64,000 nt of DNA. Origin: Robertmurraya massiliosenegalensis JC6. GTDB lineage: Bacteria > Bacillota > Bacilli > Bacillales > Cytobacillaceae. Position numbers and translations under genes: made by a program. This document shows positions 8,905-18,836 of the stretch, in pieces (within the stretch, counting starts at the first letter, position 1; every line of letters starts with the position of its first letter). The notes beneath the pieces were generated by a model, which was not told where the DNA came from, ran no database searches, and saw only the letters and a list, made by a program, of their open reading frames with translations. The stretch lies in contig NZ_HE978514.1 in assembly GCF_000311725.1 (NCBI RefSeq), forward strand, positions 490,478 to 554,477, written 5' to 3'.

Positions 8905-9159
8905 TCAGTAAATTACGTTTTCGTTTAAAACTAGCCACCTGTTTTGCGTTTGCGTAATTTTTGGAGTAAAAAAAATTTCACTAGGATCCTCTATATTTAA
9001 ATAGTCACAAAGCAATTGTATTTCTCCTCTGTAAAAATCACTACTCCCATTGACTTTACGATATAGAGTAGCTTGATTGATCTCTAACAAATCAGCTACT
9101 TGTTGCATAGTTTTTCCTGACATAATCACTTGTGCCTTGAATTTTTTCTTATCAAACAT
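8905..9159 (-). CDS. Cro-like phage repressor (XRE helix-turn-helix)
   Basis: An 84-residue DNA-binding protein with a helix-turn-helix over about residues 13-50 (SGKTMQQVADLLEINQATLY followed by RKVNG), typical of small Cro-type proteins that start the lytic gene programme. It has a strong AGGAGGTGAAAAGGA upstream of the ATG. It is divergent from the CI-like gene at 9323, and the space between carries palindromes with TTGCGT/ACGCAA half sites; another copy overlaps the 3' end of this gene (8944-8957). It heads the leftward early operon. Confidence 0.85.
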   Translation of the reverse strand: MFDKKKFKAQVIMSGKTMQQVADLLEINQATLYRKVNGSSDFYRGEIQLLCDYLNIEDPSEIFFTPKITQTQNRWLVLNENVIY

Positions 9160-9178
9160 TCCTTTTCACCTCCTTTTT

Positions 9179-9279
9179 TTGCGTTTACGTAATTTTATCC
9201 TAATATGTCTTTTTGTAGCTGTCAATACTTAAACGCAATATTTTATGTCAAAACAGACGATCTAATTGCATATACGCAA
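9179..9279. promoter_or_regulatory. Divergent phage operator region
   Basis: Between the divergent Cro- and CI-like genes, dyads of the form TTGCGT-NN-ACGCAA are visible: TTGCGTTTACGTAA at 9179-9192, a half site ACGCAA at 9233-9238, and TTGCATATACGCAA at 9266-9279. A related copy TTGCGTTTGCGTAA lies at 8944-8957 inside the cro 3' end. This fits a phage switch with several operators; the binding protein is inferred. Confidence 0.65.
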
Positions 9280-9322
9280 AATTTCTAGTATATTTAAATC
9301 AATCTTATAAGAAGGTGAAAAA

Positions 9323-9751
9323 ATGGAGTTTAAAGATAAAGTTAGAAACAGGAGACTGGAACTGGGTTTAACACTTGAAGATGTTGCTAAAGCGGTGGGA
9401 GTAAGTGCACCTACGATACAGAGATATGAAAGTGGAGAAATTAAAAACATTAGAAAAGACAAAATTAAAGCTTTATCTGACGCCTTAAGAGTTACTCCTT
9501 CCTTCTTAATGGATTGGGAAGAAACTGCAGAAGCCAAACAAAGCTTTGATTATTTTCTAGAAATGCAACTACGTTTATTAGGCTATGAAATAGTTTATGA
9601 CGAAGAAAATGGCTATGTTGTCTTAGTAGGAAAAGAAGGGACTTTTGAAATATCTGAATCAGATGTAGAAGACCTTAGTAATAATTTGAAATCATTCCTT
9701 AACTTTAAAATATACGATTTAATGCAAAACTCTAGGAAAATCGATAAGTAA
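9323..9751 (+). CDS. CI-like phage repressor (XRE family)
   Basis: A 142-residue regulator with an N-terminal XRE helix-turn-helix (residues 4-60; LGLTLEDVAKAVGVSAPTIQ, RYESGEI) and a short acidic C-terminal part. No Ser/Lys peptidase motif of LexA/CI type is evident, so it may be released by another route, such as an antirepressor or protein contact as in phage-inducible islands. It is transcribed opposite to the early operon and followed by a clear terminator. It marks the right edge of the recognisable phage genes; no integrase is present. Confidence 0.85.
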   Translation: MEFKDKVRNRRLELGLTLEDVAKAVGVSAPTIQRYESGEIKNIRKDKIKALSDALRVTPSFLMDWEETAEAKQSFDYFLEMQLRLLGYEIVYDEENGYVVLVGKEGTFEISESDVEDLSNNLKSFLNFKIYDLMQNSRKIDK

Positions 9752-9763
9752 CAAAACGAAAAA

Positions 9764-9797
9764 AAGCATCATTTCATACTAATGTGCTGATGCTTTT
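9764..9797 (+). terminator. Terminator after CI-like repressor
   Basis: GCATCA (9766-9771) pairs with TGATGC (9788-9793), preceded by an A run and followed by TTTTTT. Confidence 0.75.
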
Positions 9798-9829
9798 TTC
9801 TAGATATGATTTGCGATTCATAAATTAAT

Positions 9830-10035
9830 ATTTTGGTCCACTTTCGGGCCACACGTCAATTTTGCGGTCCACTCATTGACTTTATGGTCCGCTTTTTGGC
9901 CCAAATATCAACTTTTCAGATCACTTTTCGGACCAAATACCGATTTTGCGGTCCACTTTCGGACCAAATACCGAATTTACAGTCCGCTTTTCGGTCCACT
10001 AATTGGATATAAAAATCTTCTTTCGGACCGGTCAC
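9830..10035. repeat. Degenerate GGTCC/GGACC intergenic repeats
   Basis: This 311-bp gene-free space contains repeated copies of (T)GCGGTCCACTTTCGGACCAAA-type sequence, at roughly 31-32 bp spacing with one 20-bp interval. Core GGTCC or AGTCC copies fall at about 9835, 9866, 9886, 9950, 9981 and 9993. Each GGTCC and the following GGACC/GGGCC can form a short hairpin. No coding potential was seen. Confidence 0.7.
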
Positions 10036-10062
10036 ACGTCTATGAATAAGATGTTCTTATCT

Positions 10063-11095
10063 TTATTTTAACTTATATATACTGGATCTAGATTTCCCTT
10101 CTAAAATTAACGTCCCGTCTTCCCTTAATTTTTTTAAAATACGTTTACTACTTGTAGAAGAAAAGCCACATAGCCTCTCAACATCCGCCCTAGTCATAAA
10201 TGTATTCTTAGACAAATAATCAATAATCATTGTCTTAGCTTGAATTTCATCAAAATCTTTATCTTTAGTATATTCAATGTTATCATCGAATGATTCATAA
10301 ACCCTGTGTGTAAACATATACCTATTTCTATTTTCCCTTTGAAGAATATTTTTCTTTTTACAAAGGACATTTAGTACGTTGGTGGCAGACTGTGTTGTTA
10401 TTTGAGCTACCTCAGCAGCTTTACTTAAACTAATTATTTTATTCATTTTTACATACTTAAGTATACAAATTTCAGAAACGGAAAAATCACCATTTTCTTC
10501 TGTTTCTTTATTAATAAATCTTAGAAATTCTATATCCTCTAAACTGCTTCTTAAAGTCAAACTAACGGCTTCTGTATAAAGTTTATATTCTGGAGCGGAT
10601 TTTCCCAATGACAGCATATCCTTAAATATAATATCTACGCCTTGTCCAGATCTTTGAACATATTTTAATCTTTGAAGCGTTTCGGCAATTAATTTATTTC
10701 TAGGTGCAGATGGATGAGTTATAATATTATTACTGTCAATTCCTAGTGGAAACGAACCAGGATTTTCAATTATTATTTCACTTGGATAATACTTAATAAT
10801 TATTGACGATGTACTCTCGTAATCCCTGTGTGCAATGGCATTTAACAAAGCTTCTTGAAATACATTTGTGGGATAATCATATACTTCTAATTTAAACAGT
10901 CCCATTTGAATATTCTGTATTGAATTTCTATCTTCAAATATTTGCTGTATTCTGTCAACTGCTGAAATTAATGGAACTTTTAGCTCTAACCGCTTGTTAT
11001 ATTCGGTTTGGCCATCATTATTATATGTAAGTAATATTATCTCAGCTTGTGGTAGATGCCTCACTATCGATTCCTTTTTACCAACAAATAGCAAT
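10063..11095 (-). pseudogene. C-terminal part of Schlafen/AlbA_2 ATP-binding protein, split by IS66
   Basis: Second half of a gene interrupted by IS66. It begins within the sequence LLFVGKKESIVRHLPQAEII and includes the HATPase_c_4-like block YPTNVFQEALLNAIAHRDYE and PGSFPLGID near its start, then two winged-helix segments at the C-terminus. Removing the 2444-bp IS and one 8-bp duplication restores a single frame of 1644 nt (547 residues) with the N-terminal part at 13540-14158. Downstream are only repeats, so this was probably a single-gene unit of the defence island. Confidence 0.85.
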
Positions 11096-11147
11096 GTAAG
11101 CGTCAAATAGCGCCCACGTATTTTTACGTGGGCGCTTGTAGTATGCT

Positions 11148-12758
11148 TTATTTAGATTTATTCGGGATGCGACAGTCTGTAGGAATTGTCTGCGCCCATG
11201 GTAGGAGTTGATCAATTGCTTCTACATCATTTATATCTATTAATGGTAATTGTTCGAATAGATACGTTAGGTAGTTTAGTGGATTTAATTGATTCTCCTT
11301 AGCGGTTTCGACAATGCTGTAGATGATGGCGCTAGATGTTGCACCTTTCATTGATTGGGCAAATAACCATGCCTTGCGGCCCATTACGAAAGGTTTTATT
11401 GAACGCTCTCCTCGATTATTATCCAATTCAAGTCGTCCATCTTCAAGGAATACAACGAGTTTGGACCATTGATTGATTGTATAGGTAATCGCTTCTCCCA
11501 ATTTACTTTTTGGGGGAACTTGCGGGCGCTTTGTTTTAAGCCATGTCAAAAAAGCGTCTAACACGGGTTTACTGTGCTCAAGACGGTATTCTTTACGCTG
11601 TTCAGGGGTACAATTTTCAAATTTTTCATTGACCTGTTTTTCAATTCTAAATAATTGATTACAGAATTGAAGACCCTCTGCAGCGGTTGTTTCTTTTTTA
11701 TCGATATTGACTGGTAATGATTTGAGAGCCTCATCGAATTTTCTCCGCGAATGCGCCCAACAGCCCACCAACCGAACGTCCTTTATGTCATTATATCCCG
11801 CATATCCATCGACATGAAGGTATCCTTTAAACCCTCGTAAAAAGGCTTTCGGATGTTTACTATGACGAGTAGATTGATAATCATATAGGATGATTGGCGG
11901 AACATCGCGGCCTGATCGATACATCCACATATAGGACTTAGAATCCGCCTTACGTCCAGGTTCTGCTAGGACTTGAAGCGTGGTTTCGTCCGCATGAAGG
12001 CGATCATTCAGGATTAACAGCTCATGCATACGATTGTATAAAGTGGAAAGCCACTTTGTTGCACCATAGATCATCCAGTTGGCTAGGGTTTGACGTGATA
12101 AATACACGCCTAGACGCTCCAACTGTTTTTCTTGTCGGTAAAGGGGCATGCCTTCCACATATTTTTGATTCATAATATAGGCCATTGAAGAAGCGGATGC
12201 CAAACTTTTTGGATAGACAGGTGCTGGCATTTTAGCTTTCACAATTGGTGTTTCAATCGCTTCCCGTTCACACTGTCGACAGCCATAGATATGTTGAACA
12301 TGCTCTACCACTGTTACTTGTGCAGGGATTACTTTTATTTCTCGACGAGTTTCGCTACTTATTTCATGAACATTTCCACCGCAGCACAAACAAACCTGCT
12401 CTTCTTCGGATAAACGATAGTGGATAGTCTCCGTAGGCAGATTTTCAAGCTTTGTATCTCGCTGACCTACATACTTCTTTCTATTGTAAGAAATTGTTTC
12501 AAGTGTAGGTTCTTCTACTTTTAAATCCGCTGTTATTTCCGCTTCATTAAAGAGAGAGAGTTTGAGTTGATCCGGATTTGTTTTTTCACTTGAAGTCCCG
12601 AATTTGTGTTGTTGGCTCAGTCGGAATTGTTCTTCCAACCAATTGATTTTAGCCTGTAAGACTTCGTTTTGTTTTTCCAGTTCCGCATTCCTCGCTGTTA
12701 GTTCTTCAATTGTAGATGAGTTAAGTGCGCTTTTTTCCATGTTTAAGGAATTCGACAA
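11148..12758 (-). CDS. tnpC: IS66 family transposase TnpC
   Basis: DDE transposase of IS66. The 536-residue frame has an N-terminal coiled coil (residues about 15-50), a cysteine-rich zinc-binding region (CLCCGG, CRQCE) near 125-165, and catalytic acidic motifs in [20 protein letters not shown] and [10 protein letters not shown]. The length fits full-length IS66 transposases (about 510-540), and no frameshift is visible. It is the last gene of the tnpABC set and lies 19 nt after tnpB. Confidence 0.95.
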   Translation of the reverse strand: MSNSLNMEKSALNSSTIEELTARNAELEKQNEVLQAKINWLEEQFRLSQQHKFGTSSEKTNPDQLKLSLFNEAEITADLKVEEPTLETISYNRKKYVGQRDTKLENLPTETIHYRLSEEEQVCLCCGGNVHEISSETRREIKVIPAQVTVVEHVQHIYGCRQCEREAIETPIVKAKMPAPVYPKSLASASSMAYIMNQKYVEGMPLYRQEKQLERLGVYLSRQTLANWMIYGATKWLSTLYNRMHELLILNDRLHADETTLQVLAEPGRKADSKSYMWMYRSGRDVPPIILYDYQSTRHSKHPKAFLRGFKGYLHVDGYAGYNDIKDVRLVGCWAHSRRKFDEALKSLPVNIDKKETTAAEGLQFCNQLFRIEKQVNEKFENCTPEQRKEYRLEHSKPVLDAFLTWLKTKRPQVPPKSKLGEAITYTINQWSKLVVFLEDGRLELDNNRGERSIKPFVMGRKAWLFAQSMKGATSSAIIYSIVETAKENQLNPLNYLTYLFEQLPLIDINDVEAIDQLLPWAQTIPTDCRIPNKSK

Positions 12759-12777
12759 GAGGTGCCAAATTCCTTTT

Positions 12778-13134
12778 TCAAATGATGATTTGTGCAGAAA
12801 CTTTTTGATGTGCTTGTCTTTGTTCTAAAGGTAGCCCATCAAGGAGCCAGTTTAACTGACGAGGACTTATGCATAAGGGCGAGGATGTTTGTTCGTCAGG
12901 CCATTGAAAAATTCCTTTTTCGAGGCGACGATAATAAAGCCAAAACCCATTATGATCCCAATGTAGAATTTTTAACTTATCACGATTGCGATTACAAAAC
13001 ACAAATAAGTTTGAAGAGAATGGATCTAATTGAAAACTCATTTGAACAATTGCTGCCAATCCATCAATCGATTTACGAAGGTCCGTTGAACCTGTAGCTA
13101 AGTAAACGCGATCAATAGGAGTCTTACTTAACAT
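12778..13134 (-). CDS. tnpB: IS66 accessory protein TnpB
   Basis: Accessory protein (Orf2 type) of IS66, needed for transposition; its mechanism is poorly known. I take the start as the ATG at 13134 ([20 protein letters not shown]), overlapping the end of tnpA by 11 nt, giving 118 residues; the upstream open frame is tnpA overlap. Family landmarks are [36 protein letters not shown] and WLLDGL. Confidence 0.92.
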   Translation of the reverse strand: MLSKTPIDRVYLATGSTDLRKSIDGLAAIVQMSFQLDPFSSNLFVFCNRNRDKLKILHWDHNGFWLYYRRLEKGIFQWPDEQTSSPLCISPRQLNWLLDGLPLEQRQAHQKVSAQIII

Positions 13135-13495
13135 GGTTTTGAAGAATTTGAAACACTTCAGTAAAAAGTGTCGGATTGAAACCTTCATTAATTTCGATGG
13201 AAGCATCCCCGATTTTTACAGTCAGATGTGATGTAAGTCCTTCGAAAATGATGGAATTGGAGGGCTCGACGGAAACCCATTGTGTTGAAGGAGGCGCAAC
13301 GTCAGTTGCTTCCAGCTCCAATTTCCTCATCCATTTGTACATACTTTGTAAACCTATTTGATTTTGGTTACACCAAGTTTTCACACTTGGCTCACCACTA
13401 ATTTTGTAGGCTTCAATGCGTTGTCGCCACATTTGTTTTCGTTCATCTTTTGACACTAAAAAACCTCCTAACAAATCGTGTACTGTGATTATCAC
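13124..13495 (-). CDS. tnpA: IS66 TnpA DNA-binding protein
   Basis: Small helix-turn-helix protein of IS66 that probably binds the element ends. The N-terminal half contains KQMWRQRIEAYKISGEPSVK, TWCNQNQIGLQSMYKWMRKL, a transposase-8-like fold; the C-terminal half ends with the HLTVKIGDASIEINEGF motif. The start may be at about 13457 (VSKDERKQ) rather than 13495. Its end overlaps tnpB, suggesting translational coupling. Confidence 0.9.
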   Translation of the reverse strand: MIITVHDLLGGFLVSKDERKQMWRQRIEAYKISGEPSVKTWCNQNQIGLQSMYKWMRKLELEATDVAPPSTQWVSVEPSNSIIFEGLTSHLTVKIGDASIEINEGFNPTLFTEVFQILQNHVK

Positions 13496-13539
13496 AAAAC
13501 CAGGAAATTATTAGAAGGTGTGGGTTATTTGGCGCTTAC

Positions 13540-14158
13540 ATAGCAATCCTGCAATAGTTAACCTCACACCGTCGCTATTATCTTCAATTAGCCTTAAATC
13601 CCTTAAAAAAGATAAATCATCCTCTTGATACAGAGTTGAATCTTTATCTCGAGATTTTATTTTCAATTTTAAACTTTCTACTTCATGAAAATCTATATCA
13701 AATTCAGAAGTATCTTTTAAAATCTTAGCAGAGAAATCTCCTTTAAACCCCTGAATTATATTGGATTGATACTCTCCAGGATAAAAAGGTTTTGTATTTT
13801 TTCCTAATCGCTTATACACTGTTCCTCGAGATGTCGCTACAGTTTCAGGGGCTTTAGGAACTATAATTTTTAATATTTCTTTTCCATCAATAGTAATGTT
13901 CTCTATATCTGTAAAAACTTTTGGCACTGTACGGTCATATATACTCTCTATGATGCTCTGTTCATCATAATCTTGGCAGCCAGTTATTTCACCGTTATCT
14001 TCCACACCTACTAGAATTATGCCACCCTCAGCATTAGAAAAGCCTACAGTCTCGTTCGTTAAGATTTCCATAAGCTCTTTCTTATTCGGAATCTTTACCC
14101 AACTTTTAAACTCAACTACTTTATTTTCACCTCTTGCTATTACGTCCTTGATATCCAT
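13540..14158 (-). pseudogene. N-terminal part of Schlafen/AlbA_2 ATP-binding protein, split by IS66
   Basis: Start of the interrupted gene. The first 130 residues are a Schlafen AlbA_2 domain: ENKVVEFKSWVK, NAEGGIILVGVEDNGEITG, then RGTVYKRLGKNTKPF. IS66 cuts after the codons for RLTIAGLL, leaving 12 or fewer foreign residues. Proteins of this kind combine AlbA_2 with a GHKL-like ATPase and winged helices, act in nucleic acid or regulatory contexts, and are common in defence islands. The start at 14158 has GGGGG upstream and a plausible promoter (TATAAT-like) at about 14190-14215. Confidence 0.85.
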
Positions 14159-14442
14159 TAATTTTCCCCCTGCACTAATATCGGATATTAATTATATGTT
14201 ATATTATACAGGAAATTATATGTATTACAGCTTTGAATAACAATAGCTCCTTTGCATTTGCACATTATGTGAATAAGTGTGTGGATAAAAGAAGTTTATA
14301 TAAGGAAAAGTTATTAGAAAAAAGTCAAATAATTCATCATCAACGCTTCTCATTCTTCTTTTTCTGGACATCAAATATACATGGGTCTCTACACTAGGGT
14401 GGTCATAGGTGGTCATAAATTTTTATTAGCAATAACAAAAAA
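14159..14442. other. Intergenic region between Schlafen-like gene and Wadjet
   Basis: Contains the likely promoter of the Schlafen-like gene, with the palindrome TAATATCCGATATTA near 14176-14194 (minus strand reading). No other supported gene: the open frame at 14225-14416 has no ribosome binding site or recognisable domain. Confidence 0.4.
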
Positions 14443-15618
14443 TCATTCAACATTTACAGCTTCTTGTTCTAACTTGCAATTGTTTTCAAGCATATAGTTA
14501 ATTACCTTATGATATTGGCTATCAACTAGCTTCGTAAGTCTTTTTTTATCATTTTCTGTTAATCTTTTGGTATACTTTTTGTGTGCTTCTAAGGTTTCTA
14601 TATCCATTTTAAATGGTATGAAATCTACGCCTGTTTGCCTCTTTAAATGCTCCAATATATAGAATCCACCAGCATCAATATCGCCAAAATGATAAAAAGC
14701 TATCTGAGAATTTTGTTGATGTATTTTTTTAATAATTTCTCGTCTCACTCTGTTATGGTAGCCACCAAGATAAATAGCAAGCATATCTTTATCGCTGAAT
14801 GTATGAAAGCTGGTTAAGTTTTCAATGGTTATGACAGCTTTTCCTGTCACTTCAATGCATTCAATATCAGAAAGCATTTTTGATGAGATAGCAATGTCGC
14901 TACTCAGGCTTGTTAAGTCAATCTTCTGGTCATTTATAGTTATACTCCCGGGGCCTTTAAAATTTACATGAGTGGGGTTTTTTACAATATTTAGATCACC
15001 TAAAATTCGATCCTTTTCCGGAAAAACACCGAATTCGTATATAAGATTTACTACTTTACCTGCAATTCGCTCAAAGACCTTTGAATCTTTAAAAACTTTT
15101 ACTGAAAAATCTCTGGCAAAGGTTTCAGTGTCAACTTTCAATAACTCATCAACGGCTATTAAAATATTCTCTAATTCCTCTAAATCATTATTAAAAAACT
15201 GTATCGTTTTATTAGAATGGATTCTCTCATATTGTGTTTCACAATATTTATTTAGTATTTGATTTTTGTTTTTGTAGATTTCCATTAGATTCAATACTGA
15301 ACTATTGATGTCCTTCTTAGGTTTTCGACCAATATATTTATATATATCTTCTAGTTTAGCAACATTCAAAATGACATTACTGTACACATGGGCAGAATTT
15401 GCCTTTGCAATGATAAAAGATGCTCTCACCAAAGTATCAACGGCTTCATTTACAGCCTGAAATATCTCATAATTTGAGTGATCAGTGTATCTGGGAAATA
15501 CCGAAGAAATTTTCACATTAAATCTTTGATTCACTTTATTTTCCCCGACAAAACTTTTGCTTTTCTCATACTTATCCAATAACTTATTAATAATTTCCTT
15601 TTCATACTTGCTTATCAT
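14443..15618 (-). CDS. jetD: Wadjet anti-plasmid nuclease subunit JetD
   Basis: JetD is the topoisomerase VI-like Toprim nuclease of Wadjet, which cuts circular DNA trapped by the JetABC loop-extruding motor. The 391-residue protein has an N-terminal DUF3322-type region and a C-terminal Toprim part with the expected acidic residues: E266 in ITIENLTSF and D313/D315 in HFGDIDAGGF. A conserved basic stretch GGYHNRVRREII lies between. It overlaps the jetC stop by 4 nt (ATGA), so translation is probably coupled. All catalytic residues are visible, so it should be active. Confidence 0.93.
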   Translation of the reverse strand: MISKYEKEIINKLLDKYEKSKSFVGENKVNQRFNVKISSVFPRYTDHSNYEIFQAVNEAVDTLVRASFIIAKANSAHVYSNVILNVAKLEDIYKYIGRKPKKDINSSVLNLMEIYKNKNQILNKYCETQYERIHSNKTIQFFNNDLEELENILIAVDELLKVDTETFARDFSVKVFKDSKVFERIAGKVVNLIYEFGVFPEKDRILGDLNIVKNPTHVNFKGPGSITINDQKIDLTSLSSDIAISSKMLSDIECIEVTGKAVITIENLTSFHTFSDKDMLAIYLGGYHNRVRREIIKKIHQQNSQIAFYHFGDIDAGGFYILEHLKRQTGVDFIPFKMDIETLEAHKKYTKRLTENDKKRLTKLVDSQYHKVINYMLENNCKLEQEAVNVE

Positions 15619-18600
15619 AGGTCATACTCCTCAATTATAGATGTACTCCCTTCTCTCATTGCCATTAAAATAGTATCTACCTTTTCACCAATTACTTCTA
15701 ACTTTGCAGGTGGAGTCGCTAATATAATTTGGAAATTTTGACTGTTAAAAAAGTCCATCATAGCACTGATTCGGTTGTCATCCATCTTGTCAAAGGCTTC
15801 ATCCAACATGATAATTCTAATCGTATCGCCAAGCTTATATAGCTGAACAAAAGATGCCGCTATTGCAACATAGTATGGGGTTTGGGTTTCCCCACCGCTC
15901 TTTTCTCCATAGATTTTAGAAAAACGTTGAACCGTTCCATCTTTTTTCTCAATTACAATATCATAGTCTAAATAACTACGATAATCCGTGTACTCTGCTA
16001 GAACTTTCTCTCCCTTATCGTCATATGCAGTTAATTTAGCAAATAAATCTTCCATTTCTTCCTTATATTCTTCTTCAAAGGAATTGGACCATATAGTATA
16101 TCCTTCATTATTATCTTTTGAAGTAATCATATGATAAATGCTTTCCTTCTTTTTATTGTAGGTTATTTCAAATTTATAACGATCCTCACCATAATATATA
16201 TCTTTAAGTGCTGAATTGAGGTTTTTAAATTCTAATCTTGCATTCTCGATGTTTTCTTTCAATCTCGCCAAAAATGATTCCCTGAATTCTAACTCACAAT
16301 TCTCTTTAGCTCTTTTTAAATCCTCTTCGTATTTTATAATATCTGATGCTACCAACTTATGATGTTCCTGAATATATTCATTGATTTGGTCATACCCAGT
16401 ACCGAGATCACAGTCATATTTACTACAGTAGCTGCTTTGGAGCTTAATCAGCTCGGTACAATACTCCTCTTTTTTATTTTCCAATCCAACTTTAAGTGGT
16501 GAAAAATTATGAACAATAGTTGCTGGAGATTTGATTTTTACTTGCTCATTAAACTTATTAATCCCTTGTATAGTAATTTCTGTGTCAATATTACATAGGT
16601 CATTGAAATTATTTTCTAATGCAGAAATTAGGCTTCCCTTGCTTTCTATATTTTCCTCATTTGATTCTATGGTATTTTTAAGCTTACCAATTGTTTCAAA
16701 AAGGGTATTATATTGAATTTGTTTTTTATCTACCGCTTGTTTACATTCGTCAATCTGCATTTGTATCTCAATATACCCTGGATTAGCTTGTGCTTTTTTT
16801 AGCTCGAATAACTCCCCGTTGATCAAGTCAATATTATCTGCCAAACGTTTAGGGGCATCCATGTTTTCTTTTAGGACATCCATTTTACATAGGTTTATTT
16901 TTTCTATTATTTCTTTATCATCAACGAGTTTACTTTCTGCTTTTTTTATATCCTCTTTTAAAATTTCTAGCTCAGCTTCTTTATTTTTAAGCTGAATTTC
17001 ATATGCGTGTGCTCCTATATAAGGAGTATGATAGACACTCTCAGCGATTTTACGAACTGCAAAATTTTGATAAAGCATACAATCAGATGTTATTGCAACT
17101 TTATAGTTTTTTAGGTTTTCTATATAGTCACAACGGAAAACACGATTAAGTAAGTAGGTAGCGTATGCTTTTGCATAACGATTATCACTTTTTAGAACAT
17201 ATGCAAGTGAATCTTTGTCAGCCACTGCATTAGTATCAAGCTTTCCAGTATTAACAAGTCCCACTGTATGGACTTCCTTTTTAATATTATTGTAAACCGT
17301 TAACGCCACTCGATAATGTTGTGGCTCAACAATAATGTAAAATCTCTGACTATTAAGGTACCCCTCTACTGCATTTTGCCACTTACTATCTGTAATCTCG
17401 AGCAAGTCTGAGAAGATTCTCACTTCACTTCGTATTCCCTGATTTAAAAATTCCTTTTCAATCGCTGTTTTCAATTTCATTGTATTCGGTGGGTATGTTA
17501 ATTTCTTATTTTTAAGATTTCTAATTTCATTTTCTAAATCAAGCCTTTGAAGTTTATATCTTTCAAGTAAATCCTTGATTCTATAGTGTTCAGAGCTATA
17601 CTCTTCAAATAATTTTTTAAGTTCTTTTTCTAATTTATAGATCATTTCCGCTTTCTTTTCAGTTTCTGTATTTACCGTCTCTAAACTTAATAGTTCTTCT
17701 TTTGTCATGATAAACACTTCATGTTGATGCAATAAGCTCAATGCATCAACGACTTTGTTTAACATGGCTTTAAGTTTATTAACTTCTATTACCTCTTTTT
17801 CCTTATCCTTCTTCAGTATTTCAATTCTATGTTTTATATCTTTAATAAGTAGTGTTGTTTCATTGTTTGAGAGTGCACCTTGTAGACTAGCAAGTCTATC
17901 TCTCTCATTTTCAAGACTTACTTTTTGAGTTTTTTCTATATTCTGCTGATTAATAAGCTTTTGCCCTAAGACGTAATTGTTTTGTATCAGTTCTTCACAT
18001 TCTTGCTTTTTTGCTTCAATCTCAGCTTTTTTTATTAAAATTTCATTGGTCTTTATCTCTCGATCTTTTGAAACAATGTCTTCATTTTTTGATAAAATCG
18101 TCTCAAGCTCTGATATCTTTTCCTTAGTTGAATCCATCAAATCTTCTAGCTCTTTTAAAGCAGCTATATTATTTCTCAAAGTTTCAACTTCTATTGTTTT
18201 TTCTGGGAGTATGAATTTATTAATAAAATCTTTAACATTATCCATAGGTTTAAATGCTAAGGATTTAGGTATCATATCAAAGAATCGAGGCTCCAAATTA
18301 CCTAGCCTTTGCCCAAACCTTGCTTTAGCTTCAGAAATCTGTGAAATGAGCTGCACCTTTTTATCATTTTTTCTAAATTCCTCTGTCGTAGATGGCCTTC
18401 CGCCGGTCAAGAAAGATAATTCCTCAAGTTTACTTTCTTCTCTAAACCATTTTGTTGTAAGTTTACTTTCTTCATCTGGTGAATCTATTTTAACTCCAAG
18501 AGTAAAATATTTACTTGTTTTTTCCTCATAGAATTCCAGTGCAACATATGTAATTACGCTGCCACTTCTGACATAGTTACTACCTTCAATTCCTGTTTTA

Positions 18601-18836
18601 CAACGGACATAGCCCTTTAAATCACGACTGCTTTTCTCATTTGCAGCTGTATTGAACTTACGTGTATTCGTAGTTAAAACTAATTGAATTGCATCTAAAA
18701 TTGTTGATTTTCCTGCCGTATTTTCACCACTGACTAAAAATGAGCCATTGACACTAATGGTTTCATTAACAAAGTAATGCCAGTTAATTAACCTAATCCT
18801 GCATAGTTTCTTCATCATCATTCTGCTCACCTCCAT
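15615..18836 (-). CDS. jetC: Wadjet SMC-like ATPase JetC
   Basis: SMC/MukB-like ATPase of the Wadjet motor that extrudes DNA loops. The 1073-residue protein has Walker A GENTAGKST at 37-45, long coiled-coil arms (about 230-460 and 640-900) around a hinge-like globular part near 465-640, the ABC signature KSGGETQ near 980 and Walker B IIMLDEAFD near 1008-1016. The first ATG gives MEVSRMMMKKLC; one of the later methionines may be the true start. It overlaps the end of jetB by about 30-44 nt. Length and motif order fit the family. Confidence 0.95.
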   Translation of the reverse strand: MEVSRMMMKKLCRIRLINWHYFVNETISVNGSFLVSGENTAGKSTILDAIQLVLTTNTRKFNTAANEKSSRDLKGYVRCKTGIEGSNYVRSGSVITYVALEFYEEKTSKYFTLGVKIDSPDEESKLTTKWFREESKLEELSFLTGGRPSTTEEFRKNDKKVQLISQISEAKARFGQRLGNLEPRFFDMIPKSLAFKPMDNVKDFINKFILPEKTIEVETLRNNIAALKELEDLMDSTKEKISELETILSKNEDIVSKDREIKTNEILIKKAEIEAKKQECEELIQNNYVLGQKLINQQNIEKTQKVSLENERDRLASLQGALSNNETTLLIKDIKHRIEILKKDKEKEVIEVNKLKAMLNKVVDALSLLHQHEVFIMTKEELLSLETVNTETEKKAEMIYKLEKELKKLFEEYSSEHYRIKDLLERYKLQRLDLENEIRNLKNKKLTYPPNTMKLKTAIEKEFLNQGIRSEVRIFSDLLEITDSKWQNAVEGYLNSQRFYIIVEPQHYRVALTVYNNIKKEVHTVGLVNTGKLDTNAVADKDSLAYVLKSDNRYAKAYATYLLNRVFRCDYIENLKNYKVAITSDCMLYQNFAVRKIAESVYHTPYIGAHAYEIQLKNKEAELEILKEDIKKAESKLVDDKEIIEKINLCKMDVLKENMDAPKRLADNIDLINGELFELKKAQANPGYIEIQMQIDECKQAVDKKQIQYNTLFETIGKLKNTIESNEENIESKGSLISALENNFNDLCNIDTEITIQGINKFNEQVKIKSPATIVHNFSPLKVGLENKKEEYCTELIKLQSSYCSKYDCDLGTGYDQINEYIQEHHKLVASDIIKYEEDLKRAKENCELEFRESFLARLKENIENARLEFKNLNSALKDIYYGEDRYKFEITYNKKKESIYHMITSKDNNEGYTIWSNSFEEEYKEEMEDLFAKLTAYDDKGEKVLAEYTDYRSYLDYDIVIEKKDGTVQRFSKIYGEKSGGETQTPYYVAIAASFVQLYKLGDTIRIIMLDEAFDKMDDNRISAMMDFFNSQNFQIILATPPAKLEVIGEKVDTILMAMREGSTSIIEEYDL

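Larger units (their letters stand above)
11096..13539 (-). mobile_element. Complete IS66-family insertion sequence with 8-bp target duplication
   Basis: The ends are imperfect inverted repeats starting GTAAGCGTCAAATA (left, from 11096) and GTAAGCGCCAAATA (right, read inward from 13539). The 8-bp sequence ATAGCAAT flanks both sides (11088-11095 and 13540-13547), the duplication size typical of IS66. It carries tnpA, tnpB and tnpC in that order on the minus strand, all open. Near its left end an 11-bp perfect stem (11110-11120 with 11125-11135, loop TTTT) may block transcription across the boundary. The intact duplication and frames suggest recent insertion. Confidence 0.95.

Noticed and set aside
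14225-14416. 63-aa minus-strand ORF between the Schlafen-like gene and jetD
   Set aside because: No ribosome binding site, unusual composition and no recognised domain.
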